Positions 44,065 to 53,045 are shown, numbered from the stretch's first letter. The stretch: 64,000 nucleotides of DNA from Conexibacter sp. DBS9H8 (GCF_023330685.1 NZ_CP097128.1:2604001-2668000), one strand, 5' to 3'. Notes: generated by a model from the letters alone, not told the origin. Translations and numbers: made by a program.

Positions 44065-46122
44065 TCAGTCCGCCGCCGCGACGAGCTCGAGCACCGCGGC
44101 GGCGTGGCGCTCCAGGAACGCGGGCCCGATCCCGGAGAGGGCGCCCAGTTCAGTCGCCGAGGCCGGACGGGCGGCGGCGATCGCCTCGAGCACCGCGTTG
44201 TGGGCGACCGTGTAGGCGGGCTTTCCCTCCGCCGCCTCCATCCGCCAGCCCCGCAGGCGGGCGAGCAGCTCCCGGTCGGCGTCTGACAGGACGGCCTCCG
44301 GGCTGCCGGAGCGACCTCCCCCGACACCTCGGCCAGAACCCGAACCCGCCCGTCGGGCCTTCCGGGCCGGCAGGCTCGCCGGGTCGGGCAGCCCGATCGT
44401 GTCGGGGTCACAGACGTCACAGCAGCGACCATCCGGGGTCGCGATCGACGCGTCCGAGAAGTGGTCGAGCAGGATCCTCCGCCGACAGCGCCCCTCGGCG
44501 GAGGCGTACTCCTTCACCGCCGCATAGGCGCGCCAGTTGCGCTCGGTCGCCGTCTGGCAGATCTCGACGATCGCGCGGCGCCGCTGGGGCGTGCGCTCAC
44601 GCAGGGTGAGCGAGAGCCGTCCGCCGCCGGTGAAGTCCATCGCGAGCGCTCCGGCACGCTCGGCGATTCCGAGACAGACCCGGTCACGATCGGCCCGCGG
44701 CGCGTCGATCACGAACGGGCCGCCGCCCGCCGCGACCGCGTCCCGGGCGAGGCGGTCCAGGAAGCCCTCGACGGCCTCCGGGCCGAGGCCGTCCCGGCGG
44801 ATGAACGTGATCAGCCGCCCGAGGTCGGCGCGGCCGGCCAGCAGCACCGCCCGGGCCGGGCGGCCGTCGCGCCCCCCGCGGCCGGCCTCCTGGTAGTAGG
44901 CCTCCACGCTCGTCGGGATCGTCACGTGCCAGACGCTGCGCACATCCGCCTTGTCGACCCCCATTCCGAACGCGTTCGTGGCGACGACGACCTCGGCGTC
45001 GGAGCTCATGAACCGGTGTTGGGCGGCCGCTCGCTGCTCCGCGGGCATGCCGGCGTGGTAGCCGACGACGGTGAGTCCTTCGGCGCTGAGGCGGTCGACG
45101 ACCTCCTCCACCTCCCGGCGGGTGCCCGCATAGACGATCGCCGGACGTTGCGCCGGGTCGGCGAGACCGTGGGCGAGCAGCGCCATCCGCCGCTCCCGCG
45201 AGCCTTCCCCGTCCACGCCGATCACGTCGAAGGAGAGGTTCGGCCGGTCAAACCCCGACCGGATCATCACCGGGTCCCGAAGACCGAGCCGGCGCACGAT
45301 CTCCTCCGACACCTGCTCGGTCGCCGTCGCCGTCGCCGCCATCACGGCGGGGCGCCCGAGCCGGGCGATGACCCGTTCGAGCCGCAGATAGTCGGGCCGG
45401 AAGTCGTGGCCCCATTCGCTGAGGCAGTGGGCCTCATCCACGACGAACAGGTCGACGCCGCGGTGCTCGAGCGCGGCGGTGAAGGACGGCGAGGCGAACC
45501 GCTCAGGGGAGCAGAACACGATCCGGGCGGAACCGTCGGCGATCTGCGCGCGGGCGGAGGCGAGCGCCGCCTCCCCCATCCCGGACGCGAACATCACCGC
45601 CGGATGCCCGTCGCGGACGAGCCGGCGGTACTGGTCGGCGATCAGCGCGATCAGCGGCGAGACGACGACGGTCAACCGCGGTGAGGCGACGCCTGGCAGC
45701 TGATAGCAGAGGCTCTTGCCGCCGCCGGTCGGCATCACCACGAGTGCGTCCCGGCCCGCGAGGGCCGCCGCGACGGCGTCACGCTGGCCGGGACGGAAGG
45801 CGTCGAGACCGAAGTGGGCGAGCAGCGCCTCCGGCGTGGCGGGCCCCTCGAAGCGGCGGACCGGAACGCGTGGCGCTTGGAGCCCATCGAGGCCCTGCAG
45901 GGCCCGCCGGGCCTCCGTGTCGCTGCGACGGGAGTCGGCGAGCGCGGCGAGCGCGGCGACGACGTCTGCGATCTCCGGACGCACGCCGGCGTCGAGATCC
46001 CGCCAGCAGGCGCGCAGTTCGGCGAGGTCGGTGTCGACCCGCGCCGGCGTGAGCTCGTCGGCGCGACCGAGCAGCACGGTGGCGCGGGAACGGAACTCCT
46101 CAACGGTGATCAGCGACGGCAC
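44065..46122 (-). CDS. recQ: RecQ-family ATP-dependent DNA helicase
   Basis: A 685-residue helicase. An N-terminal helical region of about 110 residues comes before the helicase core: FRPGQRDAVAAALAGRDALVVMPTGGGKSLCYQLP, DEAH in FVVDEAHCLSEWGHDFRPDY, ATATATEQV and YYQEAGRGGRDG. A zinc-binding segment (CRRRILL ... CCDVCD) and a C-terminal HRDC domain (LARLRGWRMEAAEGKPAYTV) follow. GTG at 46122 is the only reasonable start; the open frame upstream is run-on through the repeat region. It unwinds recombination intermediates and stalled forks. Confidence 0.93.
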   Translation of the reverse strand: MPSLITVEEFRSRATVLLGRADELTPARVDTDLAELRACWRDLDAGVRPEIADVVAALAALADSRRSDTEARRALQGLDGLQAPRVPVRRFEGPATPEALLAHFGLDAFRPGQRDAVAAALAGRDALVVMPTGGGKSLCYQLPGVASPRLTVVVSPLIALIADQYRRLVRDGHPAVMFASGMGEAALASARAQIADGSARIVFCSPERFASPSFTAALEHRGVDLFVVDEAHCLSEWGHDFRPDYLRLERVIARLGRPAVMAATATATEQVSEEIVRRLGLRDPVMIRSGFDRPNLSFDVIGVDGEGSRERRMALLAHGLADPAQRPAIVYAGTRREVEEVVDRLSAEGLTVVGYHAGMPAEQRAAAQHRFMSSDAEVVVATNAFGMGVDKADVRSVWHVTIPTSVEAYYQEAGRGGRDGRPARAVLLAGRADLGRLITFIRRDGLGPEAVEGFLDRLARDAVAAGGGPFVIDAPRADRDRVCLGIAERAGALAMDFTGGGRLSLTLRERTPQRRRAIVEICQTATERNWRAYAAVKEYASAEGRCRRRILLDHFSDASIATPDGRCCDVCDPDTIGLPDPASLPARKARRAGSGSGRGVGGGRSGSPEAVLSDADRELLARLRGWRMEAAEGKPAYTVAHNAVLEAIAAARPASATELGALSGIGPAFLERHAAAVLELVAAAD

Positions 46123-46241
46123 GGGGTCACCATGACAGCGCACCGGCCGGACGGTCCGGGCGCGCCGGGACGACGGGCAGGCGACGCTTCCGCGGTGACG
46201 GCGAGCACCGGGGGTGCGATCGGGCGCCCGCAGCCGACGAC

Positions 46242-46278
46242 GGGGGACTTTTGCGTTCTGGGGACACAAAAGTCCCCC
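46242..46278. repeat. Long palindrome (REP-like), GGGGGACTTTTG core
   Basis: A perfect 12-bp inverted repeat: GGGGGACTTTTG at 46242-46253 and CAAAAGTCCCCC at 46267-46278. Allowing one mismatch the stem grows to 15 bp with a 7-base loop. It lies between recQ and mnmA, both on the minus strand, and could end the mnmA transcript. The form is like a REP/BIME palindromic element rather than a classic terminator (no T-tract). Confidence 0.75.
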
Positions 46279-46290
46279 CTCGTTTCGCGG

Positions 46291-46382
46291 GCGCCCGGTC
46301 ACGACCGCCGGGTCTGGGCGCCCGGTCACGACCGCCGGGTCTGGGCGCCCGGTCACGACCGTCGGGTCTGGGCGCCCGGTCA
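46291..46382. repeat. 27-bp tandem repeats, three copies plus a partial
   Basis: Three head-to-tail 27-bp units start at 46291, 46318 and 46345; the third has one C-to-T change. A partial fourth (first 11 bp or so) starts at 46372 and runs into the mnmA stop codon. The unit begins GCGCCCGGTCACGACC. There are no spacers. It probably expanded by slippage from the 3' end of mnmA. Confidence 0.9.
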
Positions 46383-47873
46383 GCCGGCTCGGGTGCCGCG
46401 AGCGGCGGCCGGCGCGGCGGGCGCCCGGGGCGGCGGGGCGATTGCGCCCCACCCGATGATCACCTCGCCATCGAGCAGGGCGGCGAGCTGGCCCGGAGCG
46501 ACCCCGGCGACCGGCTCGTCGAGCTCGAGGGTGAGTGAGGCGTGGCGGCCCGGCCCAGCCGCCTCGAGGCGAGCGGGAATCGGGGTGGAGCGGTAGCGCA
46601 GCTTGACCTGGTTGACCCGGTCGCTGGGGGCGTGCAGGCGGGTGTCGCGGAGGCGCACCCCCGAGACCATCAGGTCCCGGCGGGCCCCGACGGTGAGCCG
46701 GTTGCTCGCCGCGTCGCGGGCGAGCACGTACAACGGCTCGCCGTCGACCCCGCGCACGTCCCCGAACCCGCGGCGCTGGCCGACGGTGAACAGCTCCTGG
46801 CCGGCGTGGGAGCCGAGGACCCGGCCGTCGACGGCGACGATCTCCCCGGGGCGGGGGCGGCGCCCGCCATGGCGGGCGAGGAAGCTCGCGCGATCGGTAC
46901 CCGCGAGGAAGCACAGGTCCTGGGAGTCGGGCTTCTGGGCGACCGACAGGCCGCGGGCGGCGGCGATCGCCCGCACCTCGGGCTTGGTCAGCTCCCCGAG
47001 GGGAAAGTGCAGCCGCGCCAGGGTGGCGGGGCTGACCCCGGCGAGCATGTAGGTCTGGTCCTTGGCCGGGTCGGCGGCGCGGCGCAGCAGCCCGTCCTCG
47101 CTGAGCCGCGCGTAGTGGCCGGTCGCGAGCCGGTGAGCGCCGATCCGGTCGGCGAGGTCGACCATCGCATCGATGCGAACCTCCCCGTTGCAGCGCACGC
47201 ACGGGTTCGGTGTCTCGCCCGCCTGGTAGGCGGCGATGAACGGGGTGACGACCCCGGCCCGGAAGGCGTCGCGCAGGTCGACGGTGACGTGCGGCAGTCC
47301 GAGGTCGTGGGCGAGGCGACGGGCCACGGCGACCGCGCTCGCTGAACAGCAGGAGCGCTCGGCGTCATGGTCGCGATCGGCCCACAGCTCGAGGGTGACC
47401 GCCACCGTCTCCCCCACGTCCTGACAGAGGGTGGCGGCGACCGCCGAGTCGACCCCGCCGGACATCGCGACGAGGGTGCGCGCTCCCTCCGCGGGGGCGG
47501 GAAGGGCGCCGGCCCGGGTGACACAGGCCCCGAGGGCTCGTGCGAGCGCGTCCGCGGCGACCTCGGCGGCATGGAACTTGCCCGCCGACAGGCCGCCGAG
47601 CTCAGCGGCGATCTCCCGCGCCCCGATTCGGGCGGCGGCGAGCAGCCCGACGCCACGCACGAGACTGACCGCGACACTCGCGGCAGCCGTCAGGGTGCCG
47701 CACCCGTCGGCCAGGAACCCCGCGTCGGTGACCCGCTCACCGTCGGTGGCCAGCGACATCCGGACCCGGTCGCCGCAGCTGCCCCCCTCGGCGGTCACCG
47801 TGTGAGCGCCGACAGGGGTGTGGCCCTGCCCCTGGGGGGATGTGAGGTGATGCTCGAGGGCCTCGGTGTCCAT
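46380..47873 (-). CDS. mnmA: NifU/IscU-like domain fused to tRNA 2-thiouridylase MnmA
   Basis: A 497-residue fusion. Residues 25-115 match an IscU/NifU Fe-S scaffold: Cys33-Gly-Asp (CGD), Cys58 (GCGT), and His101 in KFHAAEVAADAL; the third scaffold Cys of IscU is Ala102 here. Residues 130-480 are MnmA: PP-loop SGGVDS (138-143), NPCVRC with Cys225 and Cys228, and DLCF with Cys321, giving the catalytic cysteine pair. MnmA makes 2-thiouridine at tRNA position 34; recent work shows some thiolases need an Fe-S cluster, which would explain the fusion. ATG 47873 starts the scaffold domain. Confidence 0.88.
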   Translation of the reverse strand: MDTEALEHHLTSPQGQGHTPVGAHTVTAEGGSCGDRVRMSLATDGERVTDAGFLADGCGTLTAAASVAVSLVRGVGLLAAARIGAREIAAELGGLSAGKFHAAEVAADALARALGACVTRAGALPAPAEGARTLVAMSGGVDSAVAATLCQDVGETVAVTLELWADRDHDAERSCCSASAVAVARRLAHDLGLPHVTVDLRDAFRAGVVTPFIAAYQAGETPNPCVRCNGEVRIDAMVDLADRIGAHRLATGHYARLSEDGLLRRAADPAKDQTYMLAGVSPATLARLHFPLGELTKPEVRAIAAARGLSVAQKPDSQDLCFLAGTDRASFLARHGGRRPRPGEIVAVDGRVLGSHAGQELFTVGQRRGFGDVRGVDGEPLYVLARDAASNRLTVGARRDLMVSGVRLRDTRLHAPSDRVNQVKLRYRSTPIPARLEAAGPGRHASLTLELDEPVAGVAPGQLAALLDGEVIIGWGAIAPPPRAPAAPAAARGTRAG

Positions 47874-47900
47874 CCTCAGCGAGGATAGGACCGGCCCTGG

Positions 47901-47933
47901 GGCGGGGTGGGGCCACTCGGGCCCCACCCCGCC
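47901..47933 (-). terminator. Strong hairpin after the CAP-like gene
   Basis: A perfect 14-bp stem (47901-47914 with 47920-47933; left arm GGCGGGGTGGGGCC) and a 5-base loop, 8 bp after the CAP-like stop codon and before mnmA. Very stable, no T-tract. Probable terminator isolating the two genes. Confidence 0.78.
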
Positions 47934-47941
47934 GTGTCGGG

Positions 47942-49579
47942 TCAGCGGATGATCCGGAAGCGCGACACGAGGATCGCACCGCTCGTGCCCGCCGAGGCGG
48001 TCAGCACGTATTGGCCCTTGGGCAGCATCCGGCCGCGCACCCGCCCGGTGAACCGGAACCGGTTGAGGCCGGCCTGGTCGCGGTGGCTGAAGGTGCCGAC
48101 GACGATGTAGGCGACGCAGCGCTTGCCGCGGTGACGGCCGCGACCGTGGTCACGCACGCACCGGCCGCGCGACATCGTTCCGGCGACGCCGCGGAAGACG
48201 ACGAAGATGCTCGTCGTCGCCTGCGAGTCACGATAGGAGACGACCGTGCCGATCCGCCGGTCGCGGCCGACGGGCACGATCGAGGGGCCACCCCGGCCCG
48301 GCAGGGCGCGGAATCCGCCCTGGGCGAGGTGAAGGGCACTGTCGGTCGGGGCTGCGTGGCCGGCTCCGCCGCCGCCCGTGCCGCCCGTGCCGCCCGTGCC
48401 GCCCGTGCCGCCCGTGCCGCCCGTACCGCCCGTACCGCCCGTACCGCCCGTACCGCCCGTACCGCCGTTCCCGCTCACGCCGGTTCCGGCGAGGTAGGGC
48501 TGCTCTGCGGCCCAGGTGAACACGACGTTGCTCGACGCCGTCTGGGTGTTGTTCGTGAACGCCGCCGCGTAGGAGGGCTGGCCGTTGTTGTCGGTTCCGA
48601 CGACCGCGTCCATCTCCGTCGGGTTGAGGTTGCCCGCCGGGTTGTCGAGGATCGCGTTGCGGTGCCCCCAGCAGCCGGCGGCATTCGGGCTCGTGCAGTC
48701 GAGGTTGCCGCTGTTGTAGCCGTCGTCATAGAGCCAGCCGTAGATGGCCCCGAGGACGGTCGCGTTGCCACCGGCCCAGATCGACTCCCAGTTCCAGGAC
48801 GCGTTGAAGTTCGACAGGTCGGGGTCGTTGTCGCTCTTCATACCAGCGTAGACGTCGGCGTCGTAGGTGTTCACGAGCACCGGGATCGCTGTGAGGTTGC
48901 GGCTCACACGCTCCATGTTGACGGCCACGAACATCTGCTCGGGCTCGGTAAGGCTCGTCCAGTTGCTCGGCAGGCCGAGCGGCGGCAGACCCTCCTGGGC
49001 GGCACGGACACCGTTCATGTCGTTGAGACAGCGGATATCGGTGTTGCAGTCCCCGGAGAAGATGCCGTTTCCATAGTTTGTGCCGCTCGGGTCCTGGGGC
49101 GTGACGATCGGGGTCCCCGGCCCGGTCGGGTTCGGCGTCGTCGTCACCATCTCGGTGGACGACGTCATGTCGACCTGCGTGCTGTTCTGGAAGATCTCCG
49201 CGTCATAGCAGTAGGTCTGGCTCGGGGCGAGCTGGCTGAGGGCGATCGTTTCGACCACCGGAGAGGTGCCCGACCCGGCGTCCTGATAGCCGGTCGACTG
49301 GGTGAGCTGACTGCAACTCGGCCCGTAGTTGAGCTGGTAGTAGGTGTCAACCCCGTTCGGGTTGACGGTGACGTTGACGAGCGCACCGGTCGTCGTGATC
49401 GACGACGGGCCGCTGACGCTCACACTCGGCCCGGTCTGGGCGAGCGCAGGTGCGGCGCTGAAGGCGACCGTCGCCCCCGCGATCCCGATCGCCCGCCGGG
49501 CGATCCGTCTGAGGCGCGGACCCCGCGCGATCGGGCACGCACCGGCGTGCCGGGGCTTCTCAGCCAGGAAAAGGCTCAC
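47942..49579 (-). CDS. Secreted CAP/SCP-like protein with Gly-Gly-Thr repeat
   Basis: A 545-residue secreted protein. The GTG at 49579 is chosen because GGAGG lies just upstream. A basic signal peptide ends at about residue 47 (AAPALAQTG). A fibronectin-like segment (about 55-150) is followed by a CAP-superfamily-like domain: EPEQMFVAVNMERVSRNLTAIPVLV, WNWESIWAGG and CWGHRNAILDN. Next is a (Gly-Gly-Thr)10 linker, then a C-terminal beta domain of about 140 residues. CAP domains occur in secreted lytic, signalling or adhesive proteins. No anchor is seen, so it is released or wall-held by the C-terminal domain (inference). Confidence 0.72.
   Translation of the reverse strand: MSLFLAEKPRHAGACPIARGPRLRRIARRAIGIAGATVAFSAAPALAQTGPSVSVSGPSSITTTGALVNVTVNPNGVDTYYQLNYGPSCSQLTQSTGYQDAGSGTSPVVETIALSQLAPSQTYCYDAEIFQNSTQVDMTSSTEMVTTTPNPTGPGTPIVTPQDPSGTNYGNGIFSGDCNTDIRCLNDMNGVRAAQEGLPPLGLPSNWTSLTEPEQMFVAVNMERVSRNLTAIPVLVNTYDADVYAGMKSDNDPDLSNFNASWNWESIWAGGNATVLGAIYGWLYDDGYNSGNLDCTSPNAAGCWGHRNAILDNPAGNLNPTEMDAVVGTDNNGQPSYAAAFTNNTQTASSNVVFTWAAEQPYLAGTGVSGNGGTGGTGGTGGTGGTGGTGGTGGTGGTGGTGGGGAGHAAPTDSALHLAQGGFRALPGRGGPSIVPVGRDRRIGTVVSYRDSQATTSIFVVFRGVAGTMSRGRCVRDHGRGRHRGKRCVAYIVVGTFSHRDQAGLNRFRFTGRVRGRMLPKGQYVLTASAGTSGAILVSRFRIIR
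48372..48461. repeat. 9-bp minisatellite encoding Gly-Gly-Thr
   Basis: Ten units of 9 bp inside the CAP-like gene. The first five plus-strand units are CCGCCCGTG and the last five CCGCCCGTA, so the array grew in two blocks. Each unit encodes Gly-Gly-Thr on the minus strand, so copy-number changes keep the frame. Confidence 0.9.
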
Positions 49580-49739
49580 TCCATCCTCCAATTCATCTCT
49601 TGTGTGCCGCGACCCGGTTCCCTCCCGCGCGGGCCAGAGATCGTCAGGTAGGTTGTGTACCACGTTCGACGGCGGATGTCAGCCTGATCGTGTCCCGCCG
49701 GGCACGGGCGACGGGTCACGCCGGGCGCCGGCGACCGGG

Positions 49740-49931
49740 TCAGGGCGTCGTCGCCGCAGCCCGATCCTGGGCGAGCACCGACTGGCGGGCATGGGTGATC
49801 GCGTTGGCGTACCCGCCGAGACCGGCCGCATGGGACCCCGTGCCGTGCCCGGAGAGCTGGCCGGCCATCAGCAGAGCGACGGCGGCGAGGGCGAGCAGCA
49901 GACCGATCAGGGAGAGGCCGGAGAGGCGCAC
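49740..49931 (-). CDS. Small single-pass membrane or exported protein
   Basis: A 63-residue frame beginning at GTG. Residues 2-24 form one hydrophobic helix (SLIGLLLALAAVALLMAG), followed by a polar Ala/His/Gln-rich tail. It lies 52 bp after the aspS stop on the same strand. It has no clear ribosome site. I do not recognise the family; it may be a genuine small protein trailing the tRNA-synthetase operon. Confidence 0.45.
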   Translation of the reverse strand: MRLSGLSLIGLLLALAAVALLMAGQLSGHGTGSHAAGLGGYANAITHARQSVLAQDRAAATTP

Positions 49932-49983
49932 ACCATGTCTATCGGCACCCGGTGTCGCGCGCCCAAGTCGTCTGGACGCCGGC

Positions 49984-51744
49984 TCAGCGTCCCGGCCGGG
50001 GCGCCAGCGCGAGACCGAGCTCGCGCAGCTGGTGCTCGTCGACGGCGGCGGGGGCGTCGGTCAGCGGGTCCGCGCCCGACACCGCCTTGGGAAAGGCGAT
50101 CACGTCACGGATGTTGTCGGCGCCGACCAGCAGCATGATCAGCCGGTCGATCCCCATCGCGATCCCGCCGTGCGGCGGCGCGCCGAAGCGCAGCGCGTCG
50201 AGCAGGAACCCGAACCGCTCCTGGGCCGCCTCGGCGTCGAGCCCGATGATCTCGAACACGCGTCGCTGGACGGCGCCGTCGTGGATGCGAATCGAGCCGC
50301 CGCCGACCTCGTACCCGTCGATGATCAGGTCATAGGAGTTCGACAGCAGGGCCCCCGGGTCCGACAGGTCATCACCCGCCGGGGCGGTGAAGGGGTGATG
50401 CTCGGCCGTCCAGCCCCCCGCGCCGTCGGAGCTGAACATCGGGAAGTCCGTCACCCAGTGGATGTCGTGGCTGCCGGGCGAGACGAGCTCGAAGCGCCGG
50501 GCGAGCTCGAGCCGGAGCGCGCCGAGCACGCCGGTGGCGACGGGCCGCTCGTCCGCGACGAGAAACAGCACATCCCCCGGGGCTGCGTCGAGGGTCCGAC
50601 AGATCCCGGCCGTCTCGGTCTCTGAGAGGAACTTCGCGACCGGGGAGCGCAGCGTGCCGTCCGCCTGGACGAACATCCACACGAGCCCCTTGGCGCCGTT
50701 CGCCTTGGCGAACTCGGTGAGTCCGTCCAGTTCCGAGCGGGCGAGCTCCCGCGCGCCGGCGTTGAGACCCAGCACCGCCGGGGCGGACGCGAACACCTGA
50801 AACCCCGATCCGGCGACAACGGTGCTGAGGTCACACAGCTCGAGGCCGAAGCGGCGATCGGGACGGTCCGAGCCGTAGCGGGACATCGCCTCCGCCCAGG
50901 TGATCCGCTCCCACGGCGGCGCGGGCAGGCCAAAGCCGGTGGCGGTGAAGACCGCGCTGAACACGGCCTCGAGAACCGCGATCACGTCGTCACGTTCGAC
51001 GAAGGCCATCTCCAGGTCGAGCTGGGTGAACTCGGGCAGCCGGTCGGCCCGGCTGTCCTCGTCCCGGAAGCAGCGGACGATCTGGTAGTAGCGCTCGAGC
51101 CCGCCGACCATCAGCAACTGTTTGAACAGCTGCGGGGATTGAGGCAGAGCGAAGAACGAGCCGGGGCTGTTGCGGGCGGGCACGAGGAAGTCACGGGCGC
51201 CCTCAGGGGTCGAGCGCGTGAGGAAGGGGGTCTCGACCTCAAGGAAGTCCCGCTCCTCGAGCGTCGCGCGAATGACCGAGATCACCCGGGAGCGCAGCTC
51301 GAGGGCCTCCCGCATCGGAGTGCGGCGCAGGTCGAGGGAGCGGTGGCGCAGCCGCAGGTTCTCGTCCACGTGGCCGTCCTCATCCACCGGGAACGGCGGC
51401 GTGTCGGCGTCGGCGAGCAGCACGAGGTCGCTGACGGCAAGCTCGACCTCGCCGGTCACCAGGTTCGGATTGACGTTTCCGGCGTCACGAAGCACGACCT
51501 CTCCGGCGGCGGAGATGACGTCCTCAGAGCGGAGCCGGTGGGCCGACTGAAAGCCGGCGCCGTCGGGGTGGAAAACGAGCTGAACGATTCCCGAGCGGTC
51601 ACGCAGGTCGATGAAGATGAGCCCGCCGTGATCGCGGCGGCGGTGCACCCAGCCGGCGACGCGGGCGCGGGAGCCCGCCCGAGCGGCGGTGAGCTGGGCC
51701 GCCCACGCGTCCCGGTAGGCGTTGGCGGTCAAGGGAAACCTCAC
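49984..51744 (-). CDS. aspS: Aspartyl-tRNA synthetase (probably non-discriminating)
   Basis: A 586-residue class IIb synthetase: OB-fold anticodon domain, class II motif 2 (FRDEDSRADRLPEFTQLD), a bacterial GAD insert, and motif 3 (GIAMGIDRLIMLL). In the anticodon domain the stretch RRRDHGG has His39, where discriminating enzymes such as E. coli have Leu. In Pseudomonas the equivalent His marks a non-discriminating enzyme that also charges tRNA-Asn. The GTG start overlaps the hisS stop (GTGA). If correct, GatCAB elsewhere should finish Asn-tRNA. Confidence 0.95.
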   Translation of the reverse strand: MRFPLTANAYRDAWAAQLTAARAGSRARVAGWVHRRRDHGGLIFIDLRDRSGIVQLVFHPDGAGFQSAHRLRSEDVISAAGEVVLRDAGNVNPNLVTGEVELAVSDLVLLADADTPPFPVDEDGHVDENLRLRHRSLDLRRTPMREALELRSRVISVIRATLEERDFLEVETPFLTRSTPEGARDFLVPARNSPGSFFALPQSPQLFKQLLMVGGLERYYQIVRCFRDEDSRADRLPEFTQLDLEMAFVERDDVIAVLEAVFSAVFTATGFGLPAPPWERITWAEAMSRYGSDRPDRRFGLELCDLSTVVAGSGFQVFASAPAVLGLNAGARELARSELDGLTEFAKANGAKGLVWMFVQADGTLRSPVAKFLSETETAGICRTLDAAPGDVLFLVADERPVATGVLGALRLELARRFELVSPGSHDIHWVTDFPMFSSDGAGGWTAEHHPFTAPAGDDLSDPGALLSNSYDLIIDGYEVGGGSIRIHDGAVQRRVFEIIGLDAEAAQERFGFLLDALRFGAPPHGGIAMGIDRLIMLLVGADNIRDVIAFPKAVSGADPLTDAPAAVDEHQLRELGLALAPRPGR

Positions 51745-53009
51745 AGCCGGTGTCCTCTCAAGATCGTGGGGATGACATCTTCAGCCCCAGCGAGGGTGCG
51801 CTGCTGCCCGGACTCCATCTCCTTGAGCGCGACCTCCTCACCGATCAGGGCAACGTAACGAGCGCCGAGACGGTCGGCGTGCTTGAGGGCCGCCTTCACC
51901 GACCGCCCGGAGAGCTCGAGCTGAGCCGACAGTCCGGCGTGGCGGGCCGCCCCGGTGAGGGAGAAGGCGACCGCCCGGGGCGAGGCCGCCGGGGCGGGGG
52001 GCGCTGGTGCCGGTGCACCCACAGGCACCGGCACCACGAACAGATCCGGGGCCGGAGCGGTGGGGGCCGGCGCCTCGGCGGCGAGGAGGATCCGTTCGAC
52101 TCCGGCCGCCCAGCCCGCCCCGGGGGTCGGCTGGCCGCCGAGCGCCTCAATCAGGCCGTCGTAGCGGCCGCCGCCGCCGACGCCGGACTGGGCACCGAGG
52201 GCGTCGGAGGTGAACTCGAACAGCGTGCGGGTGTAGTAGTCGAGGCCGCGCACGAGCGTCGGGTCGATCTCATAGGTGAGGCCGGCACCGTCGAGGAGCC
52301 CGCAGACGGTGTGGAAGTGCTCGGCGTCCTCGGGACCGAGCCGGTCCAGCAGCCGCGGCGCGCCCGCCATCACCGCGGCGGCGGCGGCCGAGTCGAAGGC
52401 ACGCATCGGGTTGAGGTCGATCCGGGCGCGGACCTCCGCGGGCAGCTCCGCCTCGTGGACGCGGAGGTACTCGCGCAGCTCGGCACGGTAGACGGCGCGC
52501 AGCTCGGGCGTGCCGAGCGAGCCGATCCGCAGGCGGGTGCCATGGACCCCGACGGCCTCGAGCAGCTCGGCGAGGAGGAGAATCAGCTCGGCGTCGGTCT
52601 CGGGGGAGTCGGCACCGATCACCTCCGCCCCGATCTGGGAGAACTGGCGCTGGCGGCCCCGCTGGGGCGTCTCGGCCCGGAAGAACGGCCCGAGGTAGAA
52701 GAACTTCTGCGGTCCGGCGAGCTTGTGCATGCCGTGTTCGATGTAGGCACGACAGACCGACGCGGTGCCCTCCGGGCGGAGGGTGAGGCTGCGCCCACCC
52801 GCGTCGGAGAAGGTGTACATCTCCTTCTGGACGATGTCGGAGGACTCCCCCACCCCGCGCGCGAACAGTTCGGTCGCCTCGAAGATCGGGGTGTCGATCC
52901 GCCGGTAGCCGGCGGACCCGAGCACGCGGCGCAGCTGCCCCTCGAGCGCCTCACGGCGGGCGCTCTCCTCCGGCAGGACGTCGTGTGTCCCCTTCGGCGC
53001 CTCGATCAT
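51741..53009 (-). CDS. hisS: Histidyl-tRNA synthetase
   Basis: A 422-residue class II synthetase with APKGTHDVLPEE at the start, motif 2 (FFYLGPFFRAETPQRGRQRQFSQIGAEV), the His-specific LVRGLDYYTRTLFEF, and GGGGRYDGLIEALGG. The C-terminal anticodon domain is preceded by an Ala/Pro-rich loop. Overlap with aspS gives the hisS-aspS pair seen in many bacteria. Confidence 0.95.
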   Translation of the reverse strand: MIEAPKGTHDVLPEESARREALEGQLRRVLGSAGYRRIDTPIFEATELFARGVGESSDIVQKEMYTFSDAGGRSLTLRPEGTASVCRAYIEHGMHKLAGPQKFFYLGPFFRAETPQRGRQRQFSQIGAEVIGADSPETDAELILLLAELLEAVGVHGTRLRIGSLGTPELRAVYRAELREYLRVHEAELPAEVRARIDLNPMRAFDSAAAAAVMAGAPRLLDRLGPEDAEHFHTVCGLLDGAGLTYEIDPTLVRGLDYYTRTLFEFTSDALGAQSGVGGGGRYDGLIEALGGQPTPGAGWAAGVERILLAAEAPAPTAPAPDLFVVPVPVGAPAPAPPAPAASPRAVAFSLTGAARHAGLSAQLELSGRSVKAALKHADRLGARYVALIGEEVALKEMESGQQRTLAGAEDVIPTILRGHRL

Positions 53010-53045
53010 CTCGCGGTCACCGGAGGGGGTTGCCTCGGATCGACC

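Noticed and set aside
46291..46382. Possible CRISPR array
   Set aside because: The 27-bp units abut with no spacers and no cas genes are present.
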